DNA of 64,000 nucleotides. It comes from Bacillota bacterium. Its GTDB lineage: Bacteria; Bacillota; Clostridia; Acetivibrionales; DTU013. The DNA lies in assembly GCA_023433505.1 (NCBI GenBank), contig JAEZCO010000073.1, positions 1 to 64,000 of the forward strand, read 5' to 3'. The notes under the pieces are model-generated. The model ran no database searches. It was not told the DNA's origin and saw only the letters and a program-made list of their open reading frames with translations. Positions 24,324 through 33,052 of the stretch are shown piece after piece. How positions within the stretch are numbered: position 1 is the stretch's first letter; each line of letters begins with the position of its first letter. Made by a program: the position numbers and the translations under genes.

Positions 24324-24500
24324 CTGGTGCCGTTCTGGTTCTGCAATTATGTTGAACAGGGAGGAATATTGGTCTCGATAGGCGAAATTCCTGAAGCGGG
24401 CACAGACCCTGAACAGGATGAAACGGTAAGAGCTATAGCCACTGGCACTGAAAAGGGATTGAATTACTATGAATTTAGTGAAGTTACTAGGCCAGGATAG
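24324..24500 (+). pseudogene. Fragment of a third GH106-like gene
   Basis: Translation here gives VEQGGILVSIGEIPEAG, then a DPEQDETVRAIA segment and NYYEF before a TAG stop. This clearly parallels AQAGGVLVSIGGIPPRG, GEQDERIKELV and GYYSF of the intact protein at 33053-35521. There is no start and no N- or C-terminal sequence. About 60 codons of a homologue survive between two intact genes, pointing to deletion of a paralogue. Confidence 0.75.
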
Positions 24501-24541
24501 CAGATCATTGATGGTGAAATATATATTCGGGAGGAATCCTA

Positions 24542-27169
24542 TTGACCCAGGATAACTTTGATTACAGGCCCGCGCCCTTTTGGTTTCTAAACCATAAGCT
24601 TGAGAGGGAGGAACTCAAGCGGCAGATAAAGCTGATGAAAGCGGCGGGAGTCTCAGGTTTTTTCATTCACCCGAGGGCCGGACTTCTTACGCCTTACGGG
24701 TCCGATGAATGGTTTGATCTGGTCGGCTATATCCTCGGAGAAGCGGAAAAAGAGGGCTTAAAAGCCTGGCTATACGATGAAGACCCCTTTCCAAGCGGAA
24801 TCTCGGGGGGCAGAGTGGTATTCGACAACCCTGAGTACGCGGCCCGTTCGATTCAAATTAAAAAATATTTGCCGGATGAAAACGGAAGAGTAGCAGAAAC
24901 AGTGGGAAAAGGGAGACTGCTTTCCGCTTTTGCCGTCAGAGTGGGCGCCTCGGGGAAAATTGAGGGAAAAAGGGATATAAGCGGCAGCATTGGGATGATA
25001 CGTCCTATGTACTTCAAAAGCCGCTGGAACAGCTCGTACTATGCAGGCATGATTAATGAAAAGCCATATCCGCACTTCCGAGCGGAAACTTTTTACCCGG
25101 AGCTACGAATTGACGCCGTAGTGGAAGGAGAAGGGTGGGCAGTATACGCAGTTATTGCGGCGACTGTTTTCGTGGATGGAAAATTCGGGGTATTACCCGA
25201 CAATTTGAATAAGGAATGTGTCAGGGCATTTATTAATTATACTCACGAAAAATACTTGAAAATTGCCGGAGATAAATTCGGCCAAACGGTTCCGGGCATT
25301 TTTACGGATGAGCCTGCGGCTGGGGGATACCTGCCGTGGACAGGTACATTCGAAACAGAATTTCTGAATGAAAAAGGGTATCGCATTGAACAAAACTATT
25401 TTCACCTTATTGACACCTTCGGCGAAGAGTCAAGAAAGGTAAGAAACGACTACTGGTCGGTTATACGGCGAATGTTTAAAGAAAGCTTTTATGAACAGGT
25501 TTCTTCGTGGTGCCGCGAGAATGGCCTGATGTTTGCAGGTCATGTGATAGGTGAAGAAGACCCGATAGCCCAGGTCATCACCGGTGGAAATGCTTCAGCT
25601 TTCCAGGAATACTTTGATATTCCCGGGTTTGATATTATCGGCGAAAACCTGGGTGACAGGAGGTATCCCGGGCTTATTTTCGGAGGGAAGCTGATTTCAT
25701 CGGCTGCACACCGGCAGGGCAAGCGCCGGGTGCTCAGCGAGTGCATGGCCTGCAATCCGTTCAATTTCGGGCCGGAAGGGATGAGAAAGTTCGCCGGCTG
25801 GCTGTTTGCCGTAGGGATAACCTGGCTTGTCCCCCACGGTTTTTATTATTCTAATGACGGAGACAGGAAATATGACGCCGGGAAGTCATTTTTCTTCCAG
25901 GACCCGTATTTCGGAGAGTTTCGCAAATTTGCGGATTATACGGGCAGGATGGGCGCCATGCTTGCCGGTGCAAGTCACATGAGCAGCACATGTTTGCTGT
26001 ATCCCGTATCCGCTTTCCGTCAGATGATGCCTGCCGAAAAGGAAACTGCCGAAAAGCTGAGAGAGCAGCTTTATTCCATTACGCGTACATTGTTTGAGGA
26101 ACATATTGAATTTGACATCCTGGATGATGACGCCTTGCATGAGTGCAATTTGACAGGCGGCGTTATAATGTGCGGTGAAGAAAATTACACAGCGGTGATA
26201 ATTCCGGATAATACATATCTTCCCGGTACATATCCTTCAACTGTCAAAGTGTTTGAAGACAACGGGGTAAAGGTAGTTTATGCCGATGATAGCGGGAAAT
26301 TTGATGTTTCCATACTCACAGATAATAATGCGGTTTGGTCGGATATAGCAGGGGAGCAGTCCGTAAGTGACGCCCGGAACATTATGTCCCTGAGAAAGAA
26401 AAGGGGAAATGACAGCCTTATTTATATGTTCAATAATTCCCAACACCCCGGTGCTTTCTCCATTGCCGGGGAAAAGTCCAGTCATTGCTACAAGTATGAC
26501 CCGGAAGAAGATAGGTATCTGGATATATGTCCTGCGGGAGGCAAGGTCTGTTTCGGCCTGCAGGGATATGATTCAATTCTGCTGGTCTTTACCGGAGATG
26601 AAATTTCAGATGCTGCTATTTATTCCCTACCTTCGGATATGAAACCGTCGGAACTTGAACATGAAACAAATCCCATGTGGGATTATATCCCGCCGGGAGG
26701 ATGTATTTGTGATATAAAAACCTGGGACATTTCGCTCAGCGGTTTACAATATAACGAAAGAGTCCATAGACAACCGTTTTGTCTTATGCGGGATATTGCA
26801 GGGACAGAATACGGTTATCTCAAAAAATTGAATCCAAGACCTATTTTTGACAGCGCAAAGCAGGTGGGGTCAATATACCCGGTAAAAGCCGAATTCAAAG
26901 CTGCTTTTACTATACCCGCGGAAGCCTTTGATAAAAGCGGCGGCCTCTATCTCTTAATGGAAAATGATACCTTACAGGGGAATTGTAAAATTTATTTGAA
27001 TGGAAAGGAGCTTCCAACCAATAAATTTGTAAGAAGTACCGTGTATGATTATTTCAACCTTACGGCAGAGGTCGGGAAATATTTAAAGGCCGGCTGCAAT
27101 GAGATCGATGTATTATGGCCCTCGGCCGATGAGTTTGACGGCCTTAAGAGTGCAATGTACATTGTTTGA
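24542..27169 (+). CDS. GH106-like glycosyl hydrolase (alpha-L-rhamnosidase family type)
   Basis: An 875-residue cytosolic enzyme (no signal peptide). The N-terminal pattern PAPFWFLNHKLEREELKRQI, then FFIHPRAGL and WLYDEDPFPSG is characteristic of a large hydrolase family related to GH106, with conserved acids in YDEDPFPSG, FTDEPA and GHVIGEEDP. A jelly-roll-like sugar-binding domain ends the protein (LYLLMENDTLQGNCKIYLNG). GH106 members remove L-rhamnose, but the exact substrate is not readable. TTG at 24542 is chosen because GGGAGG lies just upstream and no ATG follows nearby. It is a paralogue of the gene at 33053, so it likely acts on imported oligosaccharides. Confidence 0.8.
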   Translation: MTQDNFDYRPAPFWFLNHKLEREELKRQIKLMKAAGVSGFFIHPRAGLLTPYGSDEWFDLVGYILGEAEKEGLKAWLYDEDPFPSGISGGRVVFDNPEYAARSIQIKKYLPDENGRVAETVGKGRLLSAFAVRVGASGKIEGKRDISGSIGMIRPMYFKSRWNSSYYAGMINEKPYPHFRAETFYPELRIDAVVEGEGWAVYAVIAATVFVDGKFGVLPDNLNKECVRAFINYTHEKYLKIAGDKFGQTVPGIFTDEPAAGGYLPWTGTFETEFLNEKGYRIEQNYFHLIDTFGEESRKVRNDYWSVIRRMFKESFYEQVSSWCRENGLMFAGHVIGEEDPIAQVITGGNASAFQEYFDIPGFDIIGENLGDRRYPGLIFGGKLISSAAHRQGKRRVLSECMACNPFNFGPEGMRKFAGWLFAVGITWLVPHGFYYSNDGDRKYDAGKSFFFQDPYFGEFRKFADYTGRMGAMLAGASHMSSTCLLYPVSAFRQMMPAEKETAEKLREQLYSITRTLFEEHIEFDILDDDALHECNLTGGVIMCGEENYTAVIIPDNTYLPGTYPSTVKVFEDNGVKVVYADDSGKFDVSILTDNNAVWSDIAGEQSVSDARNIMSLRKKRGNDSLIYMFNNSQHPGAFSIAGEKSSHCYKYDPEEDRYLDICPAGGKVCFGLQGYDSILLVFTGDEISDAAIYSLPSDMKPSELEHETNPMWDYIPPGGCICDIKTWDISLSGLQYNERVHRQPFCLMRDIAGTEYGYLKKLNPRPIFDSAKQVGSIYPVKAEFKAAFTIPAEAFDKSGGLYLLMENDTLQGNCKIYLNGKELPTNKFVRSTVYDYFNLTAEVGKYLKAGCNEIDVLWPSADEFDGLKSAMYIV

Positions 27170-27296
27170 GAAAGAAACCGGAGAAAAAGCAATTATAGCT
27201 GAAACGTCCTATTGCTTGGCTTGACAGTAAAAGATTGAATAAAGCCCTCAATCCCTTGGATAAATCAAAAATATGATAGGAATCAAAAAAATAGTA

Positions 27297-27325
27297 TTTA
27301 CAAAATGGAACACGTGTAATATAAT
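27297..27325 (+). promoter_or_regulatory. LacI-controlled promoter 2 (ABC importer operon)
   Basis: -35 TTTACA (27297-27302), 17-bp spacer, perfect -10 TATAAT (27320-27325), with GGAACACGTGTAA filling the spacer, nearly identical to promoter 1. A second imperfect operator-like site, AGAACACGTTTTCC (27415-27428), lies downstream in the leader. Confidence 0.85.
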
Positions 27326-27432
27326 AAAAACATAAACCAAACAAAAAAATAAAAATGCTTATAAACCCACTGAGATGTCAGTGAAGAGTTTCCATTAAAA
27401 ATTAGAAAGATATAAGAACACGTTTTCCTTGC

Positions 27433-27470
27433 GTGAAAAAGACTTTTCTAAAAAGAAAATTCTTTTTCAC
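27433..27470 (+). promoter_or_regulatory. Leader hairpin upstream of the solute-binding protein gene
   Basis: GTGAAAAAGACTTTTCT (27433-27449) pairs with AGAAAATTCTTTTTCAC (27454-27470) with one mismatch and a four-base loop. It lies 40 bp before the start codon. It might stabilise the abundant solute-binding protein mRNA; there is no following T-run, so it is not a typical terminator. Confidence 0.5.
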
Positions 27471-27510
27471 ACTTATACAAAAATATAAATAATCAAAGGA
27501 GAGGGTCGAA

Positions 27511-28863
27511 ATGAAAAAAAGGATTTGTGCAGTTCTTCTGGCGCTTGCTGTGATGGCTTCATTTGCAGGGTGTTCTTCAGGCAAAGGCGCGGCGGAAACC
27601 AGTAAATCAAATGAATCAGCCGGTGCCGGCACCAGCAAGGCCGAGACTACAGCGACGGTTCAAAAGGAAGTGACATTGAAGCTTGGGCTTCCCGGCGGGT
27701 ATGGAATCACCAGTCAGAAAATTGTGGATAGCTTCAAAACGAAATACCCGAATGTCAAGCTGGACATTGATGAAGCTCCGTGGGGAGATTTTGTAGGAAA
27801 AATCACAACGCAGATCGCAGGTGGAAATGCACCGGATGTCTGGTTCCAGGAGAACGCTGTCGTAATCGGATATGGAGCAAAGGGCGCTGCAGAGGATCTG
27901 GCGCCATATATTCAAGCAGATATTAAGAGCGATGATTATGTAGCAGCCTTATATTCATCAAAAGTAGGCGATAAGGTCTGGGGTATTCCCCACGGGATAA
28001 ACCCCATTGCTCTGGCCTATAACAAAAAGATATTTACGGATGCAAATGTTCCTTTTCCAACCGATGCCTGGACATACCAGGACTTGGTTGATACGGCGAT
28101 AAAGCTGACAAAGGATGAAAATAAAGATGGTACTCCGGAGATATATGGATTTTTAGCAACAGCAGGCATTACGCAGGGGTGGTTCCCGTGGATTAAGGCA
28201 AAAGGCGGGCAGATTCTTGATCCGACCCTTACAAAGGCAGCTTTCGATGATCCCAAGACCCTTGAAGGAGTTACCCTATGGTCCGATTTGGTGAACAAAT
28301 ATAAAGTGAGCCCGACAGAAGCTGTGAATAAAGCGTTGGGAGGAGATTTCCAGATATTTGGAAACAACAAGGCTGCAATGTTCTTTATACAGTATTCTAC
28401 AGCCAATTCCATAGTAAACAAGAATTTTCCCGATCTGGACTATGATACCGTAAAGATTCCCATTGGGTTTGACGGGAAAAGAGTGGTCCCGATGGTCAGC
28501 AATTGCTGGGTAATATTTTCAAAGGCAAGCCAGGAAGGAAAGGACGCTGCGTGGCTGTGGATCAAGAACTACTTAAGTGAAGAATCGCAAGACATAGTAG
28601 CTGAAAGCGGCGCATCAATACCGTTGTTGAAAAGCTCTCAGGCCAAGCTGGGAACCGCCGCCTTTAAACCTGCCAACAAAGAAGCTTTTACAAAGGGCAT
28701 TGAGGAAGCCGGGACGACGCTGGATGAAAACGCATCCTGGAATCAATGGAGAGCAGAGGCAAATCCGATCCTGGTTGATATATTATATGGCAAAGTACAG
28801 CCGGCAGACGGTCTGAAGCAAATTCAGGAAAAGGTACAGAAAGTGCTTGACGAAAACAAATAG
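27511..28863 (+). CDS. ABC importer extracellular sugar-binding lipoprotein
   Basis: A 450-residue family 1 solute-binding protein. A lipoprotein signal (MKKRICAVLLALAVMASF, then AGC with Cys21 as the lipidated residue) is followed by a Ser/Gly/Ala linker and a two-lobe binding domain. Typical landmarks are IAGGNAPDVWFQE, WGIPHGINPIALAYNKKIF and AWLWIKNYLSEE. It captures oligosaccharides outside the cell and delivers them to the permeases encoded next. GGAGAGG precedes the ATG. It is expressed from LacI promoter 2, and a strong hairpin after its stop probably leaves more of this protein than of the permeases. Confidence 0.93.
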   Translation: MKKRICAVLLALAVMASFAGCSSGKGAAETSKSNESAGAGTSKAETTATVQKEVTLKLGLPGGYGITSQKIVDSFKTKYPNVKLDIDEAPWGDFVGKITTQIAGGNAPDVWFQENAVVIGYGAKGAAEDLAPYIQADIKSDDYVAALYSSKVGDKVWGIPHGINPIALAYNKKIFTDANVPFPTDAWTYQDLVDTAIKLTKDENKDGTPEIYGFLATAGITQGWFPWIKAKGGQILDPTLTKAAFDDPKTLEGVTLWSDLVNKYKVSPTEAVNKALGGDFQIFGNNKAAMFFIQYSTANSIVNKNFPDLDYDTVKIPIGFDGKRVVPMVSNCWVIFSKASQEGKDAAWLWIKNYLSEESQDIVAESGASIPLLKSSQAKLGTAAFKPANKEAFTKGIEEAGTTLDENASWNQWRAEANPILVDILYGKVQPADGLKQIQEKVQKVLDENK

Positions 28864-28887
28864 ATAGGCGAAAGCAGCTAAAATTAT

Positions 28888-28928
28888 AAAATAAGGGTGG
28901 ACAATAGTACTTATTCCACCCTTATTTT
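28888..28928 (+). terminator. Intercistronic hairpin between binding protein and permease genes
   Basis: A perfect 14-bp stem AAAATAAGGGTGGA/TCCACCCTTATTTT (28888-28901, 28915-28928) ends in a T-rich arm. In binding-protein operons such a stem usually stops part of transcription or protects the upstream mRNA, making the binding protein more abundant. Confidence 0.75.
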
Positions 28929-28953
28929 ATATCGAAGCAAAAGGGGGATGAAG

Positions 28954-29832
28954 ATGAAGAAAAATAACAAGTTAGGGCTGCTATTCGTATCGCCTTTTAT
29001 CATAGGAAGCTGTATTTTTTTTATTTTTCCGGTGCTTTTTTCAGCTTACATTTCCTTTACCAAATGGGATCTGTTCAATGCACCCAAATGGATAGGGCTT
29101 AAAAACTGGATGAATATGGCCGGAGAGCCGGTTTTCTGGACATCTTTTAGAAATGTATTCTTTTTTGCTCTTGTATTTGTTCCCTTACAGACAATATTCG
29201 CAGTCGTTATTGCATATCTGCTCAATCAAAAAATCAAAGGGAAAGCTTTTTACAGGGTTTTGTACTTTTTGCCTGTCGTTACTCCCTGGGTCGCGGGCGC
29301 GGTTGTATGGCAAGCTTTGTATAACTCGGAATTCGGATTTATAAACTGGGTTTTGAAGTTTATTCACCTGGGCCCTTTTCAATGGATCGAAAGTGATAAA
29401 TGGTGGGTTGTGATGGCAAGCGTATCCTTTATGAATGTTTGGAAAGGCGTGGGCCAGTCAATGGTTATGTTTTTAGCCGGAATGCAGAATGTTTCGGGGG
29501 AGGTCCTTGAGGCGGCGCATATCGACGGAGCATCCAAACTGCAAATTTTTCCGAAAATTGTCATCCCCATCATTTCGCCAATGATTTTTCTTGTCTTAAT
29601 CTTAAGTACCATTTCCGCCTTTACGGCTTTTGACGTATTTATTTCAATATTTGATTTATCAATGATCAATAAAGGCAATCTTGTTGTGAATCTCATGATT
29701 TACCAGGACGCTTTCCTTTATAGCAGGATGGGTTTTGCTTCTTCTACGGCATGGGCCTTATTTGCAGTTATTCTTATAATTACTGTTGTTCAGAAAACAT
29801 TCGAAAAGAGGTGGGTACATTATGAGAATTAA
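28954..29832 (+). CDS. ABC sugar transporter permease, first subunit
   Basis: A permease of 292 residues from the chosen ATG, MalF/UgpA-like, with six membrane spans beginning LGLLFVSPFIIGSCIFFIF. The cytoplasmic EAA loop reads EVLEAAHIDGASKLQIFPKI, which docks the ATPase. Start 28954 has AAGGGGG six bases upstream; the longer frame begins inside the intercistronic hairpin. It overlaps the next permease by 11 bp. No ATPase gene lies in this operon, so a shared MsmX-type ATPase elsewhere probably energises it, as is common in Bacillota. Confidence 0.93.
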   Translation: MKKNNKLGLLFVSPFIIGSCIFFIFPVLFSAYISFTKWDLFNAPKWIGLKNWMNMAGEPVFWTSFRNVFFFALVFVPLQTIFAVVIAYLLNQKIKGKAFYRVLYFLPVVTPWVAGAVVWQALYNSEFGFINWVLKFIHLGPFQWIESDKWWVVMASVSFMNVWKGVGQSMVMFLAGMQNVSGEVLEAAHIDGASKLQIFPKIVIPIISPMIFLVLILSTISAFTAFDVFISIFDLSMINKGNLVVNLMIYQDAFLYSRMGFASSTAWALFAVILIITVVQKTFEKRWVHYEN

Positions 29833-30658
29833 GTCCTTGGCGGGGAAGGGAATTATTCACATTTTCCTAATTGCAGGCTCGATTATAATGGTTTTACCAT
29901 TTTTATGGATGCTTTCCACATCCCTGAAGACGCCGGACAAAGTCCTGATATTGCCGCCCGAGCTTTTTCCTCATCCGGTAAGCCTGGAGAACTACAATAC
30001 CGTATGGGTGAGCCTGAATTTTCTAAGGTATACCATTAATAGCTTTATTATCGTGTCTTTGGACATTGTCGGTACTGTAGCGGTCTGCTCCATTGTTGCC
30101 TTTGGCTTTGCAATATTCAATTTCGCAGGAAAAAAATTTCTGTTCATTTTAATGCTTGGAACCTTAATGATGCCGGCCCAGGTTACGCTGATACCCAACT
30201 ATTTCATATGGAAGGAATTGGGGGCTTTGAATACATATTTTCCGCTGATTGTTCCAAGCTTTTTGGGCGGGGCTTTCGGAATTTTTATGCTTCATCAGAA
30301 TTTCAAGAGTTTACCCGGTGCCTTTTATGAATCGGCGCTTATTGACGGATGCCACCCGGTGAAAATATTGTTCAGTATCTATGTGCCCATGTCAATCCCT
30401 ACAATTTCCGCACTGACCGTTTTTACTTTTATAGGCGCCTGGAATAATACCCTCGGGCCGTTAATCTATCTTAAAAGCAGGGACCTGTATACGCTGACCC
30501 TGGGACTGCTGGCATTGAAAAACAACAACGAAATGGCGGCGAATCTCGCTGTAAAAATGGCTGCTGCATCCATTACCATGGCCCCTGTTGTTTGTGTGTT
30601 TTTACTGGCGCAGAAGTACTTTATCGAAGGAATTTCCAGCAGCGGGCTAAAGGGTTAA
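29822..30658 (+). CDS. ABC sugar transporter permease, second subunit
   Basis: A 278-residue MalG/UgpE-like permease with six spans. The EAA loop is YESALIDGCHPVKILFSIYV. ATG at 29822 has GAGGTGGG upstream and overlaps the end of the first permease, so translation is coupled; the longer frame has no ribosome site. Together the two permeases form the membrane channel for the sugar captured by the lipoprotein at 27511. The importer lies between two GH106-like enzymes, so rhamnose-containing oligosaccharides are plausible cargo (inference). Confidence 0.93.
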   Translation: MRIKSLAGKGIIHIFLIAGSIIMVLPFLWMLSTSLKTPDKVLILPPELFPHPVSLENYNTVWVSLNFLRYTINSFIIVSLDIVGTVAVCSIVAFGFAIFNFAGKKFLFILMLGTLMMPAQVTLIPNYFIWKELGALNTYFPLIVPSFLGGAFGIFMLHQNFKSLPGAFYESALIDGCHPVKILFSIYVPMSIPTISALTVFTFIGAWNNTLGPLIYLKSRDLYTLTLGLLALKNNNEMAANLAVKMAAASITMAPVVCVFLLAQKYFIEGISSSGLKG

Positions 30659-30687
30659 GCTGTAACACATATTGGTGTATTGGTTGA

Positions 30688-32988
30688 TTGAAAGGGATGA
30701 CCGGTTTGAACAGTAGATTTGATTATATGAAGTATATAAAAAGCATGCGGCTAAAAAAGCTGGGTAATGAGCAGGAAGCCGGATTGTGGATTACTTCGCT
30801 GCCTGTGCCGGAAAATTTTTCTGCAGAGATAGCCCTTTCCGGAAAGGATACCTATATTGGTGGAATCGGGCAGTGGCCCGGAGAAGACGAATACTGCCCC
30901 CGCAGACTCTTATTGATAGCCGACGGAAACAATACGGTGCCCGAAAGCATTCGTCTGTCTGCAGCCACCTCCGCACAGTCAAATCACACGCCCGGCATAC
31001 AGATGGAATTGGTTGAAAAGTGCGGTGACCCGGGCTTTATGTGGGAAAGACATATGGCCAGGATTGAATGGGAGAGCAAAAGCGTAGGGCTGCTGATGGG
31101 TTTGCGCAAAGGTGCGGAGATACATTGGTGGGAAGCATGCAACATGGTGGTTTTGGAAGATACACCGGCATGCAGGGTAGTAGAAATAGGCGGTACCATT
31201 CCTGTTGACATCTATGATTCGGAAGATTTGAAGAAATATAAGGGCTACGCCAATCCGTATCTGCATAAGCATCAATGGCTTAACGGGCAGATATATGCAA
31301 GACTTCACGCAAATGGAGTGTGTGAAGTTTTTGCACATCATATCAACAGTAAATTCTTCGATGATGGCCTTGATTTAAAGAACATTGTACCGGTTATCGG
31401 AATAAAGGTATTGAACCGGGAGGATTCCATAAAGGATATTTGCGGAAGCTGGGATGGCAGTCAGGATACCGTCACCATAGGGGGTGTTGCCTTTGACATG
31501 TCTCATGCCCGGCATCTGGCTACTCCTGAGCATCCGGGGCAATTTATGCTGGATAACGGAGTTCTGGTATGGCAGCCCTATGAAGGTGTTGAGCTTTACG
31601 GAGGAATATCGCCCATGGACAAATATGGCGATGGGTATATTTTCAGGGTGTCAGATAATATTTTTCCGAGGGGAATGGCACGTACGGTCAGGTTCTCCTT
31701 CAGCCTTTCCCGGCGATCGCCCAAAATAGCAAGATATGTGGCCCCTGCCTGGTGGTATGGACTGTGCGGGGAATTTCTCCCTGAGCCGCTGCTTCCTGTT
31801 TCCAATGAGTATGACAAGCTGATAGACGCTTCGAGAAATTGGATTAAGGAGTCTGTACACAGAGGCGGCTTTGAAGACGGAAGTGTACCTCGCAACAATG
31901 GGAAAATAGAGGGAAGCAGACGGTATGAACCGGGGTGGGAAGGGGAAATGCCGGGGGCGCAGTTTCTGTGCGCTTGGCGTACAGGCGACGCCGAGGACTA
32001 TGACCTTGCAATGCGCTCGGCTTACGTTTTTACAGATGTATATGTAGACCATGCCGCAAAGGCAGTACGTATGCATGGATATCCGCCCCATGCCTTTTCA
32101 GTCCCCATGGCGAGAGTTCATGGGCCAATCGCTGCATATCTTGAGACCGGAGATCCTTATCTCATCAGAACTGCAAGGAGTGTAACAGAAACAGCCTATT
32201 GGACGCATAAAAATTCGTGGCCGAGAATGTGCGTTGGCAGGGATGCGTGTTTTATCCGGGGGGCCGTAATGCTTTACAGGTATTTTAACGACCGGCATTT
32301 TAAAGATTTGGCAAAGGACGGCATAAAGGATGTTATTGCATCACAGAGACAGGACGGGAGCTTTGGAGACCAGGCGGGAGGTACCGGAATACATCAGCTT
32401 GGGGCTTATATTACAAAACCCTGGATGGGGCTTATGGCTTTGGGAGGAGTAGTTGATTACCTTGAACTGTTCCCTGATGAGACGGATATGCTGGCAGCTG
32501 TTAAAAGGTACGGCGACTGGCTTATGAGAGAGCGGTTCAGCCACAATGGCACTATGGGGTGGTCATACCAGCATAATTTTAACGGCGGAATAGCCTTCCG
32601 GGATGCATACAGCTGGGAATGGACAAAGCTGAAACAGCCCGGTGACAGCTTATGGCATCTGGAATATATGGCAAGGTTTATGGGCTATTGTTCCATACGG
32701 TTTAATGACCCTTCCTACTTTGACGCCTGGTCCGAAAGCTATTCCGCTGTGTACGGAGAAAACCCTTCCGTGATGGGAGATCACGCAGTAACACAGGTAT
32801 TCCAGTATATTCCCTGGCTGCAGGCAAAACTCTGGAATGCCACTGCTGCAGGAGATGAAATAAAAATCAATCCATTGAATTACGGTGCCAGGACTCCAAA
32901 AGAGGGCAAGATAATGACGCCTGATGGAGAGATTGATTTAAAATGGGATGAACATCGAAGCGATTTTATCCGGAACTCCGGGAATTAA
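30688..32988 (+). CDS. Large predicted carbohydrate-active enzyme, unassigned
   Basis: A 766-residue cytosolic protein. The first 350 residues are beta-rich (RIEWESKSVGLLMGLRKGAE, YANPYLHKHQWLNGQIYARL), and the second half looks like an alpha/alpha toroid with repeated helical pairs (FEDGSVPRNNGK, QRQDGSFGDQAGGTG, GWSYQHNFNGG). This two-part plan recalls the RIFT-barrel exo-rhamnogalacturonan lyase/YetA group and other toroid lyases or hydrolases, but I cannot confirm the family. It lies between the importer permeases and a GH106-like gene in one operon, which supports a role in breakdown of the imported sugar. The start is uncertain: TTG 30688 or ATG 30697. Confidence 0.7.
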   Translation: MKGMTGLNSRFDYMKYIKSMRLKKLGNEQEAGLWITSLPVPENFSAEIALSGKDTYIGGIGQWPGEDEYCPRRLLLIADGNNTVPESIRLSAATSAQSNHTPGIQMELVEKCGDPGFMWERHMARIEWESKSVGLLMGLRKGAEIHWWEACNMVVLEDTPACRVVEIGGTIPVDIYDSEDLKKYKGYANPYLHKHQWLNGQIYARLHANGVCEVFAHHINSKFFDDGLDLKNIVPVIGIKVLNREDSIKDICGSWDGSQDTVTIGGVAFDMSHARHLATPEHPGQFMLDNGVLVWQPYEGVELYGGISPMDKYGDGYIFRVSDNIFPRGMARTVRFSFSLSRRSPKIARYVAPAWWYGLCGEFLPEPLLPVSNEYDKLIDASRNWIKESVHRGGFEDGSVPRNNGKIEGSRRYEPGWEGEMPGAQFLCAWRTGDAEDYDLAMRSAYVFTDVYVDHAAKAVRMHGYPPHAFSVPMARVHGPIAAYLETGDPYLIRTARSVTETAYWTHKNSWPRMCVGRDACFIRGAVMLYRYFNDRHFKDLAKDGIKDVIASQRQDGSFGDQAGGTGIHQLGAYITKPWMGLMALGGVVDYLELFPDETDMLAAVKRYGDWLMRERFSHNGTMGWSYQHNFNGGIAFRDAYSWEWTKLKQPGDSLWHLEYMARFMGYCSIRFNDPSYFDAWSESYSAVYGENPSVMGDHAVTQVFQYIPWLQAKLWNATAAGDEIKINPLNYGARTPKEGKIMTPDGEIDLKWDEHRSDFIRNSGN

Positions 32989-33052
32989 TTAATCTCCTTG
33001 AAGGTAATGAGGCGGTTTTGGATGGAAAAATACTTCAGAAAGGGTGGGACAT

